This document shows positions 12,601 through 25,164 of a stretch of 64,000 nucleotides of DNA, piece after piece. Position 1 is the stretch's first letter; each line of letters opens with the position of its first letter. The stretch is from Varroa destructor (taxonomy: Eukaryota > Arthropoda > Arachnida > Mesostigmata > Varroidae), in assembly GCF_002443255.2 (NCBI RefSeq), contig NW_019211455.1, positions 44,774,103 to 44,838,102 on the forward strand, read 5' to 3'. The notes below the pieces were generated by a model that saw only the letters and a program-made list of their open reading frames with translations, was not told the DNA's origin and ran no database searches. The translations under genes and the position numbers were made by a program.

Positions 12601-15600
12601 GATCACAGAATGCCATCTTGCTCTTTTTGCGTAGCAAAGAGTTTGGAAACACTCGAATAAAAAGAGAATCGCTAAGACACCGTTGTTAAGGCATAATTTG
12701 AACTTTTCATATCGCTGCCGGGTCTCAAAGTTATCATCGTAGTACTGGTTAGTCCATCCCAACCTAATTAACATTAACGTAACGTTTCGGCCGGCAGCAC
12801 AAAAGAGCTGTTCAGCAAATACCTAATGATTGAAACCTTGATGTATTTAGGAAGAAATCTAGGTTTGCCAGAAGTGTACGTCCGAAGATATGCTTTACTT
12901 GAAAACATATGAAGGTGGCATGTTTTTGGCGTTATCGTCCTCTAACTGTCGTGAATTTGAGTTAATGATAGAATGCACACAACGTTTGTTGTTTCTGGTT
13001 AGTCGCGTAGACGTTTCTCAGTTCCACTATATGAGTAGTTTTATAGTTACATTTGAGCTCAACAAAAATACACCCAATCAATGGTGGAATAGTGGATTAT
13101 GATCACAAACAACCCACTTGGATTTTCTATGTAAACAACTCATTCCACCATATACAGCATCATAGAATGTTATCGATTTAATTACAGCCCTTACAAACCC
13201 TTGACAACGCACAAATCGTTACTATCTTGCTTATGATCGTGATTCTCATTCTCAACAGCTTCTCGACATTACCTTAGCTACTACTCAATTGGCGTTTCTC
13301 CATCGCTTTGTACCAATCAAATTCAACTTCAAAAACCTCACTCACCCTTTCCAGCTCGTTACGTCTCACATTCACGTGTGATTCGCTATCCTTCAATGAA
13401 AAACGGTGTAAGCAAACATCCAACGATCGAGCGGTCAATTAATGGAGAGCTTTGACAACGAAAAACTAATCGAGGGATTTCTGTAACCCGTCTCCGCTGC
13501 CACATACCGTGAATACGACGCATGAACGTTCCTCCGTTTCCCAGCCGTCTCTTTCCTACCGCTCGCGATGCGCAGTACCAACTTGCTGCACCATTAAATT
13601 TCTACCAGGTGTAGAGGCTATGACATCAATAATAGTCGTAGTAAAACTAGAACGCATATCGGGTTCATACTTATTAGAACTATTGTATTATCCGGTGTTG
13701 CGTTGGCAAGCAGCCAATGAATCACCGGCGACAGTTCTCGATCACAAACCTCTGCTAAATTACACTATAACGCAAACGTGGACAGCTCGCAATGCTTGTG
13801 CGCAAGGAGCTGTGATCTATTTCTGCCGAAACCAGTTTGGTGAGTGACATGTGACACGGTGATGAAGGGCTTAGGCACTGGCGTGAAACTTAGGCGTTTT
13901 TAGACCGCGAAGTGAGAGCCGCAGAGCGGTGATCAGCTCGAGTAAGAAGTTGCCTATATGGAAGGAAGAACGGGCAGGTCAGAGGTATCTAGAAGAGATA
14001 AAGTTGCGTAAAGGTAAATGTCGGTCGATACGTGAACAAAGTGCAGAAATACGCAGCTCCCACCAACTAATCCCAACGAATCCCGACAATCCGGAGCGGT
14101 AAAGGTCATGGAAGAAAGTCACTTGCGAAATCATATTGCTCACCACCGTCGTTGTCTCTCTATGTAAAATTGTATATGTAACCAAACAGATCTACGAACA
14201 AATTCATACACTGTGAGAATTTGTGAACGCGAACCTTCAAATACACAGCAGCAAAAAAAATTAGTAATTGTATAATAAGACAAAACCAAACAATTACCGT
14301 TTACAAAACCAACTATGGAAGTAGTGAAATAAAATATTTTCGGACTGAACTTGGCTTTATCTACCCGAATGGCTTGCGAAGGATATAACAAGATTCGCGT
14401 AACAACGCGACATTAATCGAATATATCTAGAAAATGATTGGGTAATTAATTATACGATCTCTAGAACAGATAACCGACAACATGTACGTTAGCGCGCACT
14501 GCAGATATGCGTATAACAAGTGCCAAAAACCATACTTCTATGCGTTATCTTCGATATGTAAGCACCAATGATATAGGTCTACCGCTGCGGAAGCCTGGTT
14601 ATAACCTAGCGTGATCAAAAAAAAGGCAAAAACGAAAAAAAAAAGCTTTCATTTTATTCCAACACGCAATCCGAATGCTAAGCAGTAAAAGATATGTTGC
14701 CAAGGAAACAAATTGATCAGTCGTCTTATATAGCTTTGTTTATGATCTCAATTTTATTCTGTTAAACTTTAGGGTTCTCTATCCTAAGCAGAGGGTCGGG
14801 AAATTTCACTTCGTGCTGATTTGTCTATTTGTGGTACGTACGAAATATATTTTATAGGATATAGAGTTACCCATACTTTATACTTTGCTCGTTTACTGTA
14901 CTGGCGAGGTGCCTATAATTATTGACGATAGCAGAAATTGACCGGAGGGACAAAGACTACCGTTTTATTTCGCACAGGTCATAATTAATGTTATTGTTTT
15001 ACGCTTTGGCACGAACTTACCGGTTCACAGTAACCGTCCATTGTTTAATTATTTTTACATATATAGCGTAAATATAGCGTAATATGTGCACCAAATACGC
15101 ACCTTCATAAGCGCATAGTCACCGTACACAGAAAACATTTTCCCCACAGCTGGTTCAGACATCAGCATTGACATATGGCGAGAAGAATGTACTTTTTTTT
15201 AAGTACAACTCAGCGAAAAGTAAGACTTGAATGTACTTTTCTGGATTCCACGAAAAAAAGTTACAAGGGCTGCCGATATTTTGTCACCTTGTTAATATGT
15301 TGGAGAAATCTTTGCTAGGCTGAATAAGACTCATTTTGGTGATCCTTGAAGCGACATGGAAAAGACATAACTATTTACTTTAGAGGACTTTTAGTTGGGT
15401 AATGTGTCTGTCTGCTAATCTTAGGCACACATTCTGGTCTAGGATCAAACCCGGGCACAGATAAATAGACTTCGTTTCGTGCTGACGGTTGTCTGATGGA
15501 ATGCCTAACGGGGACACCGGACGTAAAACTGGAAACAGAAGGGACTATAGCTGAAAAGTAGCTTGAAACACAATACGACCACCGAATATCTACCAGAGTT

Positions 15601-18600
15601 ATAAGGCCTATATAGGACTCTACATATTCACTAGGGTTTAACGGTTCAGCATGTGACTCAAATGTTAATGCGTACGGCCACAAACCACTTGTGTGATTCG
15701 TCCTACCCATATAGCACCCGACCTTGAAATTGTGTATTTCTTTCGCTTCATATTCGTTTTACAATGCATCTTTTTATACAACCAGTTTTCCCATTCGCTG
15801 CCATTTGTATAGCTTCCTCTGTAGGATGTACAAGCCATCGGCCACAGGCAACTCACCCTTGGGCCATTTTTTTGAAACAATTGCTTGGCTAGCTTAAATC
15901 TGCACCAAACAACATCATTATCTCGGTTCGTCCCTGTAAATCTTCAAATTAGACGCGGAAAGCTACACTTGCTTCATCTTATAAACTCGACTCGCCTCTG
16001 TCCACAAACGGACATTTTTCTACAAAGCATCTCCTAGCATGATGCATTTTCTTGCAGCTGAACAGTCCATCCGAGCGACGCTCTCAGCATGTGGCGACCG
16101 ATTATCGGGGAGCTTTCTATAGTGGGATGTTGCACATCGTCCTGCATCATATGTTTTCTGTTTTTTATGGTTACCGTCCAGTACTTGAGCCGTTAGGCAT
16201 TACCGATCCTCTAAACGGGTATTGTAATTCTCCGCGCAAGGAAACCTTCAAATTGATTTCAATGACTCCCCACAATGGAATAGCTGACAAAGCAAATCTA
16301 TGTCTTCGTTTGCTTTAATGGAATAGTCACAGCGAAACCTCGGAAGCGGCTGGTTTCACGGCTGGCAACGTACTGCCAACCGATTAGCGACCAATAGTTA
16401 AGTTTGTCGTATATTCACTTAGTCTTATTACAAAGCAAGCCTGTTGACATAATTCCTTCGTGTTAATATGCAATGGGAATATACGAGACGACGCTCATTG
16501 TAGCGATCCGCATCTCTGCTCTTTACGCTTTGCCTCGATACGGTGGCTTGGATAGCAACCCAATACTTAACCCAGGATAGGGTGCCATTTGCTAAATTTT
16601 GCCATAATGATAACTTCGCCATAATGATAATATAAGGAAGGAATGTATTGCGGTAGAACCTGATCACCACCTGAAATCAGCAAATGAGGCGATAAAGCTA
16701 TCGAGTTCCATCAAAACAATGCGCTATATGAGGATAACTGACTGCAACCCACTGCTAATTTCCGTCCTGTGTCTGTCAGACAGCCGACAGTCATCGCTGC
16801 AACCATTGAAAACAATCGTTTACGCGCTACGCTCGGCGTGGGTGGTAGCGCGTTGCGTTTTAGGGTTGTCTTTTGATAACTTTTGCGGTCGATTACATTT
16901 CCCTTCACACAATGGTGTAAAAGGTTAAGTATATGGCTGAAAGAATGTTGCTTCCACCTTCAAGGTATTCAGGGCATTCTGACCTTCAAGTGTAGTTACA
17001 ACACACACAAAGTATGCGCGCAAATGAGCGACATTCGATGTGTGTTTTTCAGAAAACATAACTGCAAATACATATCACGAGCTTGGCAGTACTCCGTAAA
17101 TCCTTCAAAAGACATATTTTTATTATATAAGGTATGTCTTTTGATTTTGAAGGTCATTACATTATATTCGTTCGAACTAATATGTTCATTCGAGAACGAG
17201 TTGGAAAATTTAAATCTAAATATAGCAACGTTACTGAATATGATAGAGCCATTAGGCTGTTAAGAAAAATAACAGTGCTCAGAAAACACTCAGCTTCGTG
17301 TACAGGTCTGTCGCTATACACTGAGCATTGCAAACCTTACCTACACAATTCCGATATAATAGGTTAGAATCGAGTCTTTACATTAGCTCAAAAAAAAATA
17401 TATGTATATATATATATCTCAAGACTTACAGATACTTTTTAATAAGATTATGGACTTCTTAGAAAAAGAAAAGCGTGAAGTTAGCCCAACAACGCAGTCC
17501 CGTAAATGTAGAGAATAAACAAAAACCATCTGGCTCACGAAAAAATGCAAACACAAGTCGTCTGCCTATACGCGTACAAATATATCGCGCAGATTATATA
17601 TATAAAATATATACACTGACCGGGCATCTTTATATGCGCGAAATATGCATACCGAAGCTAGCCTATATCATATCAACAACTGTTAAAAATACGTGGTTTT
17701 ATTTTAAGCGGTACCCGACCTGAAACAGGCACCACGAGAACAGACAAGCATACGCCTCTAACGGAAGAGTTAACAATGGACTTCGCTTCTGCATTTGCAA
17801 GCTGCAACTCAACACCAGACAACGAATTTGATAAGGCTCCGGGCTGTGTAGTCATGTAGAAATGGCCAACGGCCGCAATAAAGATGGTCAACAGTCTCGC
17901 AAGCTCTACAAGCATCTGTCAACACAATACTCGGTCGAGTGACTGACCACGTAACGCCGCAAATATCATAGGATAGCCTTGCCTGCGAAACCGTGGATAT
18001 TTGTGTAACGTTCCTGTACGTGTATGGCGTGTCACCGCTCGACGAAAGCCATACCTAGACAAAGAACTCCACCCAAATTAATTGGATTGCCCGTACAAGG
18101 CAGCTTGGTAATGAGTCAATCGTGTACACGAAGCGGCTTTAAGATACACGATCGTGTATAGCTTTCATAATTAAAATGCATTGACACAATCAAAAAAACT
18201 TTTCACCATTACTACCATAAATAAATTTAAACAAATAAGTGCAAGCGAAACCTAAATCATTTTTTAAACATTCTAATCCTAACTCATACGAGCATGCTGT
18301 TTACAGTACAATACAATACGACCACTCCAACAGAAATACTCCATTGCACGTTAAAGACTCAACCTGATCAGGCATTTTGGGATCCGCTAGTCCGCCAATA
18401 CGTCTACAACGTAGCGTGACTGTCAGCACTTTGCCCTAAATCGGTCTTCCGATTCCATTCTAATCCGATCTCCTAGTTCATAGCAGACAGAGGAACGAAC
18501 GTCGAACGGCGACCTATTTATTGCTCGACGATAAGCGGTGGCAGGCGTGTGTTGGGGCATTATAAGAGGTGATTACTTACTTTTAGCCGAGCTTATGGAC

Positions 18601-19681
18601 GTTTAAGTAGACTCGTAACACCAAAACAACCACTACGACCGCGCACCAACCACATGCGCTACAGCAAAAGTGATTTTCTTCCCTTATCGTTGAGACAGAG
18701 TAAACCTCAATGCGTAAAACCTTTCTGGAACGTTAATAATAATAAATGATGGTCGAAGAAAAATAGAGAAAAGAGGTTCTTGGCTGTCTTCTACAATAGA
18801 TCCGACACAGCTAGCCTTGTTGATGTTGTAACTTTGTTGACCAGTTCCGAGGTGCCCACGCTAGATTTTGCTTTGACCACATATCCCTCCCCTCTCGGTG
18901 GATTCCGCTCTTATCATCTTTCCGTGTTCGTGATAGTGGTCATGAAACTGCGTGACCACGTTGAGCCGACAAACTCTCCGCATAAACCGTTAACTGCGTT
19001 TCATTGACTCGGAAGCGACATTCGGCTATTTCTTGCCTCTTCCGAAAACAGGGCTTGGCAGACGTTCTTGTGCACAGTAATATAAACAGTTGGCTTGACT
19101 ATTTTGAAAGCTCTATGCTATGTTATTCCTAGTGCTACGGAGAAAGCGCTGTTTCCCTTATGTACTTTGAACGATCTAGCTAGCAGCTAATCTCGTACTG
19201 CTACTGTACCGCTACTAGTTTTTTTTTGTCGTAGAAGCAAACAGCAAAGTGATGGTGTTAGACATGCTAAAAGTTGGCCATGTATTAGTGAAATTTGTAA
19301 TGGGCTAACGACCTAAAAATAAGTTTGTTTAGGTATTGAACGTAATTATGGTTTTATAGGCTAAGCTTCAGTCTGTGCTATGTTACGAATGACAATTACG
19401 CCGGAGAAAAGCTATGTTTGGTATCTTGGAATCAAAGTCATCTGCTGTTTTCATACGCCAGCATTCACTCACTTATCTATCAGCAAGCATTAGTCTACCT
19501 ATTACAAGTCGAAAGCTTTGCTTGAACAACGCAACACGTTTTCTGAAAAATGTTGTATATATATATATATAAATGAAGATGCACGTATACAGATTTATAG
19601 CTTGTGTCTACGCTTCTGACGTCTTCTCCTTTCTCCACGTTTTTCTATGTATGCTACTGCTTTTATCTAATTTTAGCATAG
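9607..19681. other. gene-poor stretch with isolated unrecognised frames
   Basis: No complete gene can be supported. The frames that come closest to exons are 13,680-13,842 (plus, followed by a strong GTGAGT donor after CAGTTTG), 16,052-16,318 (plus, behind a TTTTCTTGCAG acceptor and ending in a stop), 12,589-12,774 (minus) and 17,673-17,915 (minus, hydrophobic N-terminus). None is recognised. A (TA)n run lies near 19,556-19,571. Confidence 0.5.
16052..16318 (+). CDS. possible terminal exon, unrecognised
   Basis: An acceptor-like TTTTCTTGCAG ends just before an open frame of about 85 codons that runs to a TAA. The frame contains H/Y/F-rich text such as HIVLHHMFSVFYGYRP and a basic, serine-rich tail. 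No family is recognised and no upstream partner exon was identified. It could be the last exon of a gene with a long intron, a decayed element, or a chance frame. The acceptor and the absence of low-complexity sequence are the only support. Confidence 0.2.
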   Translation: MQLNSPSERRSQHVATDYRGAFYSGMLHIVLHHMFSVFYGYRPVLEPLGITDPLNGYCNSPRKETFKLISMTPHNGIADKANLCLRLL

Positions 19682-19978
19682 GTAAGCCAGATACCCACGC
19701 AAATACTTCGACCTGAAGCAGGCCAGTGGCGTCCACAAAAACCTAAAAACACAAGAACTAACATCAACAACAGCCAGTGCGTTGTACAGGAGCATAATGT
19801 CAGCTCTGCACGAACTAAAAATATCGGAAATCATCAAAAGACGGAGATAACCGCTTTGAAGCTTCATTCATGTAAAGTGATTGTAGCCAGCGACAATAAT
19901 AAGATGAAAAGGCATTCATATGCCTCGTGCACCTTCTGCAATGGGAAACATGACACAAAATACAATAAGTTTGATTAA
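19682..19978 (+). pseudogene. BEL/Pao-like gag zinc-knuckle remnant
   Basis: The plus-strand frame is open for 98 codons and ends at TAA 19,976-19,978. It is rich in K, N, T and Q. Near its end it reads CTFCNGKH followed by four residues and then NKF. That resembles the CxxC-xxx-H-xxxx-C-x-KF zinc knuckle described for BEL/Pao-type gag proteins, but the last cysteine of the knuckle is missing (N at about that position) and a stop follows three codons later. No protease, reverse transcriptase or LTR was seen nearby, so this would be an isolated, inactive fragment. The call rests on one short motif; a cellular zinc-knuckle exon or chance are alternatives. Confidence 0.3.
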
Positions 19979-20347
19979 TTGTTCGAATTGATAAGGACAG
20001 AGTCCACAAATATGACGAAGACAAAGAATCTTACCAAAAGTCGATTCGAAATATCAAATAGTTTTTTTTTTAAATCCTTTGACGACCCAAGCTGTTTGCT
20101 TGCTGCTATCTACAATTTGTGAGCGATTCGCTTCGTTCAAAGGGTTTTTCTTCGCCATCAATAGCCCGCTTTCGCTGAACACCGTTGCAGCAACAGTAAG
20201 TTCTCGTGTCAGATCGTTGTACCTGTGTTGTCGCTATAGCTAGCCTCACCGACATAGCTGCCTTGGTCGCATAGAGCTTCCTCGTAGAACATTCCGCATA
20301 CTACGCAATTCGAACCTGGTCGTTGTCGCCAACGCGCCGTCGTCTGA

Positions 20348-20731
20348 TCATTGCGCAAATATCTCTTTCCAGTGAGCCATGGGTATCGACACAGGTATAA
20401 CCATTTGTTCGCGTCTTTGCGGAGGTGACTCTTTCGGTTGGCCGGTCAGTTTTTTATCGGTGGGCATCGGATGCGGCTTGGGCTGACCAACGCGTTGCAT
20501 AGAATGTTTCTTTGCAGAACATTGTTGATTCCATTGAGTTCTGCTCGAAGCGTTGCACTCGCAAAGCGGCCAGCCAAGCGGTTTACCGCATTCAGCTAAA
20601 CATTTTGGCAAACGAACGTCGCACGAAAGACAAGATTGAACGGAAAACAGCTCGGGTGAACCAGTGAAGGGCATACGTAGTAAAAAAAATAGGCAAGAAA
20701 CAAGCAAATTGAATTTATCGCGTCCGGTCAT
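20348..20731 (-). CDS. cysteine-rich secreted protein, single-exon ORF
   Basis: This is a complete 127-codon frame from ATG (20,729-20,731) to TGA. The first 25 residues form a signal-peptide-like segment: a basic start, then LLVSCLFFLLRM. The mature part has seven cysteines at about residues 34, 37, 44, 48, 57, 59 and 71, spaced C-x2-C-x6-C-x3-C-x8-C-x-C-x11-C. A cysteine-free K/P/Q-rich tail of about 55 residues ends MAHWKEIFAQ. The CxxxC and CxC pairs recall cystine-stabilised alpha/beta folds, but the full six-cysteine signature is not met and the odd cysteine count suggests a different fold or a dimer. An AT-rich TATA-like stretch lies about 35 bases upstream of the ATG. Codon use is mixed, with several GC-ending codons, in contrast to the AT-rich surroundings. 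The extracellular role is unknown and no family was recognised. Confidence 0.45.
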   Translation of the reverse strand: MTGRDKFNLLVSCLFFLLRMPFTGSPELFSVQSCLSCDVRLPKCLAECGKPLGWPLCECNASSRTQWNQQCSAKKHSMQRVGQPKPHPMPTDKKLTGQPKESPPQRREQMVIPVSIPMAHWKEIFAQ

Positions 20732-23700
20732 TACGCAGGTAGCCGACTATCAAAAATATATTCGAATTCGTGCAAGTTGATAACTATACAGGAAGATTAA
20801 GGCGCATGTTTATAGGGAATTTGAGGTCAATCTAGCCCGCGTTAACAACCAGAAATTTCTTTGTGGAGGTTGGAATCAGCACATGTATAGAGTTGATATA
20901 GACGAACTTTCTCTGTGTGACAAACCTTTGACTAACCCACGCAGCCATTTAAATCTTGAAACCTTTAAAACTTGTTCGATATCAAACTTAGAGTACCCGC
21001 AAGTTATAGATTATAAATCAAACGCCAGATCTTCACGCGCATTTTAAATATCTCAGTAACCCTTTCAACCGCCAGCCAGTCCATCCAATGAATGTTACAC
21101 ATTAAATCATACCATTGACTCTAGCATAAGGCTGTCTCGTAAAAGTTATCAAAAAATTGAATACCTATACGCCGTGCAATATTGCTCTATCCACTGGTCT
21201 ACAGTGTATAAAGCACGTTTCGATGAAGTTTCTGGGAAGCCCTGTTGTATCACGTATCTAACTTCATCTGAAAGGCACCTTCCAGCCTAAAAACACGTGA
21301 CTAGGCACACTTCCTTTCACACGTTGCGGATATTCGATAAACGCATATATGCTTGTCTACACACAGTCTATTGGATTGTTTTCGTTTATTTTATAGCACC
21401 TACTATTACTCTGGCACAGGTCGCGTAAACGTATCCGCTCGCATTATACCATTGCCATCGTAAACTGGAACAGTGTGTATCTGACCGTTGAAAAGTATAT
21501 CTTATTGCTAGAAACAATTGGTATCAAATATTGATTGGGGGTACAGTATTCAAATGCAAATTGGTAGGCACTTCTAAAACGCATATTGAGATGTATCGAA
21601 TATTTTTGAGAAATCATATCCAGCCAAAGACTATGTATGTGGAACATGGCCTTGCAGATTTAATTACAGTTGCAATTTTGGTACGACGGCATATCATCTA
21701 TATTGGTACTTTGGGATTAGAAAGGAGTTTTTTTAGTGACAGTCGCTACAAACAAAATAGTCATATTTGTTGTTTCATCTACCGCATTTGCTTCGGCATC
21801 TAATACGGAAACCATACCCCGAGAATCCCAAGAATAGCACCTTCACTAGTCGATTGCTGGTGAAGCTTTGCTCCAAGCACTCCTCCAGCATTTTGCTGCC
21901 ATATCAACATGGTCCTTCCGAATAGTTAAATTAAACAGACAGCCTTACTGCTGACCTGTAATACGCGAAAAAATGTTTTGTGAAACGACATAACTTAGTA
22001 GTACAAGCAATGTAAATAGTAATTATATTTACTAATCAAGTTATAACTAATGCTTATACTAACTAAAAGTCATTTAGTAATAGTAGTTGAAAAAATCAAC
22101 AGTAATCACATTATGGTCATAGATATGTTACATATACTGAACCACTACAAATCCTACATTCGTGTGATGCATCAATCCGAGCAAGTTACCTCAACCCAAA
22201 ATTGACTATTACGCAGTGTAGTATATTTTATAATTGAGTCTACTAATATATCGAAAGCACTGCTATACATTACGACAAATTTAAGATATCGTCAATATTT
22301 TTACACTTACAAAGCGTTACATTAGTTCTTTTAGTAATCAACAAAAGAAGAAGTGTGTGCTATTGCTTCAACAAAATGGTCCGTTTCTATATAATCCCAT
22401 ACAGCAAAAATATGTCCGCCAAAATAGCGCCAGCCAGCCAACCAAAATTCTGTAGTCGCTTATCGGCCTGTTGATCGCTGGCTAGACAAACAAGGGTGGC
22501 GACTTTAAGCGATGGCATCACAATCGTACGTCTCGTCGTTATATGCCGGCAAATACTTAAAACGCCACTCAACAACCAGTGACACAACTGTTTAGATAAT
22601 TGATTTAGAGCTAACAAGAAGAAGATTCGTGGACAACGCTACTGCTTATCGCACAGTCACAGCGAATAATCAAGCAGGGAAACAGGCATTGAGTATTACG
22701 GCGTCATCATCAGCAACCCATTGTTGACAACCATCTTAATAGTGACTCATAGCTTTTATATCGACTAAAGGAGTTCTTGCGGGCGATTTTCATTGCTTGC
22801 TTATATTAAAGTGCAGGCTGTTGACCTTCGATAACAACACAATGGCCGCCGCATTAAAACAAAAGCTTGTTCACGTGTTCACAAATATTCGGCAGAATAC
22901 AAGTCAACAATATATAATATACAATATAATTAATGGATATGTCTTTGTACAGTTTTACAAGTTATTAACGTCGCATTACTCTTGGGAGTCATAAGTTATT
23001 GTCAAGCAAAATGATATGAGTTGCAGTCTTGTGCAGAAGAATCTGGTTACTAGTTATCTGTGCATACTTCCGCTAATTTGCTTTCTACATAAGTATGGAT
23101 GGGGTGAGGTTTGGTACAAACGTCCCTTCAAGGCTAGCTTAATACAAAATAACAGGATGACTGCTGTCTTGGTGCCAAAAAAATGATGGCTATATGACAT
23201 AAATACAGTTAGTCGTGTTGGGTAGAAATGGGTAGCATGCAGTACGCGGCTTGCTTTTATAAATTCGACTGATATTCTTCCGTTGGGACTCGAGTAAACC
23301 CAAGCCTAGGCTATTGGACAAATCCCCCAAGTTAATCAATTTGGTCAACCCGCATAACGAAACAGGCTATCGTCGTTCCGACGGCGATAATAATTTCTGT
23401 TTCGGTAAAATTTAACGACTCCTAGATATTAAAATAAAATGTAGTCAACAACTTTTCAGTGTTTCAATTAAAATCTAAATCACGAACTGATTGATGAGCT
23501 GAACTCCGATGTAGACAATGATGTGACGTTGACGGTGATAAATGTATCACTACACAATGATTTTTCACATATAAATGTTCCACATAATTGGTGTTTTCCG
23601 GTCGAAAAATTTCTTTGTGGCGCCGGAGCAAATTATCACACCGAAAAAACTTGATTTCCTTTGCCGTGCCACCGGCGATGTATCACGTAAAACAATCACA

Positions 23701-24120
23701 ATTTCAATAATGAACCGTTATTATTACATTAACAACAGCTGATTGAGTAGAGCTGACAGCGCACAGCCAATTCTGGATGATTGCCGATGCGTAAGTTATT
23801 ATCAACCGATAGTGATTGACAAAAACAAAGTAATTATACCACAAATTAACGTGCGAAACACAGCCATCGAGTACGACATCGTCTTTAATTTGGCGCCAAC
23901 AAAATACAATTAATTCCTATATATAATGAGAGTACTAATAATAGTGAATCATAAATAAGCCATTACTAATACCCATAATCGCCGTTCACTACTACAGTTG
24001 CGCCTATATATAGTAGTATCACCGCTATGAGCAACATTTCCTAATCTTGAAATTTTTCGATTATAATGATGTACTGTAAAAAAAATTCTCCTTTTTTTCT
24101 CCTACTTGAGGTACTAGACG
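20732..24120. other. no supported gene
   Basis: AT-rich sequence in which I see no recognisable coding exon. The frames at 21,531-21,803 (plus) and 22,387-22,617 (minus) are open but have no flanking splice sites, good starts or familiar motifs. No tandem repeat longer than a few units was noticed. Confidence 0.5.
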
Positions 24121-24633
24121 CTAGCTATAATCTACGCACAGACCTGGTCTTCTAGTCCGCCGGCTAGCGAGCTCCACATAATCTGCCCAATAGGTAAGCA
24201 CTCGCGAATAGGTTGTACAAGAATGTTCGAGAACTCAAAAGCGGATCCCTTTTGCTGCTGACAAGTTAAGCACATACGACGTGTCTTACCAGCCAACACG
24301 ACAGCCTTTGGCTCCCTGATGCTTCGCGCAAGAACCGTTGTTTCTTCTCCTGGTTAGACTTCCTATTATTTTTCCTCGTCGTTAGTGTCCAAAAAGAGTG
24401 CAATAAACAGTATCAAGCCACGCGCGTGTGTATCCGCTGCTAGTTCGCGGCAAACTGAAACACGGATGTCGCGACAACAGGCGCTGTTTGATCCTCACTG
24501 GCAATCTATCTGCATCTCTGTATGGTTCGTATGTATGTGTTCCTCTATCTGTGTTTGTATATCGGCTTGTATCACACGTCTCGTTGACTCACCGCCGTAC
24601 CCGGCCAAAAACGACGCAAAGCTCGTCACCGTG

Positions 24634-24738
24634 ATGCTGCTACTGCTGCTGGCGCCTCCGCCAGCGAGGGTAGTCCCTTCTCACACTGTTAATGTGTTCC
24701 ATCTTCCAGCCTCTGGTAGAGCCCCTGCCATTGAGTAG
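24634..24738 (+). CDS. possible second signal-peptide-like smORF
   Basis: A 34-codon frame (ATG to TAG) opens with MLLLLLAPPPAR, then a short tail ending in APAIE. Its first 30 bases resemble the leader-coding bases of the peptide ORF at 24,885: both contain CTACTGCT followed by TGCTGGCGCC and a proline codon run. This suggests a local duplication or a shared GC-rich low-complexity origin. It has no cysteines or dibasic sites in the tail. It also lies inside a longer open frame without a clear start, so it may not be translated. Confidence 0.15.
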   Translation: MLLLLLAPPPARVVPSHTVNVFHLPASGRAPAIE

Positions 24739-24800
24739 CCAGCTAAACAGCCAACTCGGACAAGCGTATTACTGCTGCTCTACGCCCGTGGCACCGTGAG

Positions 24801-24850
24801 CCTATATACCGGCAATAGCGCGCAGCCAATTTAGTCGAGAAGAAAGTGCG
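24801..24850 (+). promoter_or_regulatory. possible core promoter of the short peptide ORF
   Basis: A TATA-like CTATATACC near 24,801-24,809 is followed by a CCAAT at about 24,823 and by AGTC initiator-like tetramers at about 24,832 and 24,856. The spacing of about 30 bases from TATA to the first AGTC suits a polymerase II start and would give a leader of about 50 bases before ATG 24,885. The elements are short and degenerate. Confidence 0.25.
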
Positions 24851-24884
24851 CAGTTAGTCGGTCGGGGTCTTTACCCAGGCTGTT

Positions 24885-25001
24885 ATGCTCCGGGCGCTAC
24901 TGCTAGTGCTGGCGCCACCGTTCGTTTTATTTGCAGCTGACTGCTATGTGGGCTTTGTTTACAGAGGGCGCTGCGGACGAAGACAGCAGCGACGGAACTA
25001 A
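24885..25001 (+). CDS. candidate neuropeptide-like precursor (cyclic, amidated)
   Basis: A 38-codon frame runs from ATG 24,885 to TAA 25,001. Residues 1-18 form a short basic start and a hydrophobic core (MLRALLLVLAPPFVLFAA), a plausible signal peptide. The rest is DCYVGFVYRGRC, then GRR, then QQRRN. The pattern is what a small peptide hormone needs: two cysteines nine residues apart for a disulfide ring, a glycine as amide donor and a dibasic RR for convertase cleavage. Predicted product: a 12-residue C-terminally amidated ring peptide, secreted. The core CxxGxVYR resembles vertebrate melanin-concentrating hormone (CMLGRVYRPC), which may be chance. A TATA-like CTATATACC lies at about 24,801-24,809. 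The ORF is short and GC-rich, so a chance frame remains possible. Confidence 0.35.
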   Translation: MLRALLLVLAPPFVLFAADCYVGFVYRGRCGRRQQRRN

Positions 25002-25156
25002 TTGAAAGACCTCACATTAGCAATTGTGAGCCGAAATCGACCATAAGCCACCAGCGGTTAGTAGCCAGTTATCGAGACCGCGAACGGCCGGCGCCAGGAT
25101 GCCGCCACTTACCGTAGTGGTCGCTGGCAGACCGATACAGGTCATCTACGGAGCAG

Positions 25157-25164
25157 TATAAAAG
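25157..25164 (+). promoter_or_regulatory. TATA box, consensus TATAAAAG
   Basis: A consensus TATAAAAG sits in the GC-rich island. A start about 30 bases downstream would fall near 25,187. The first plus-strand ATG is at 25,260 and opens a 22-codon frame that could be a uORF or a first exon; a longer frame begins at ATG 25,536. Which gene it drives is not clear. Confidence 0.4.

Noticed and set aside
15375..15480. Sequence resembling a tRNA-derived SINE head (CTAATCTTAGG and AAACCCGGGC)
   Set aside because: The arms do not pair as a tRNA, and no second copy or tail was seen.
16883..17367. Two overlapping plus-strand frames of 126 and 77 codons
   Set aside because: No recognisable motif, and acceptor and donor choices are ambiguous. 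Two frames open over the same DNA suggests chance.
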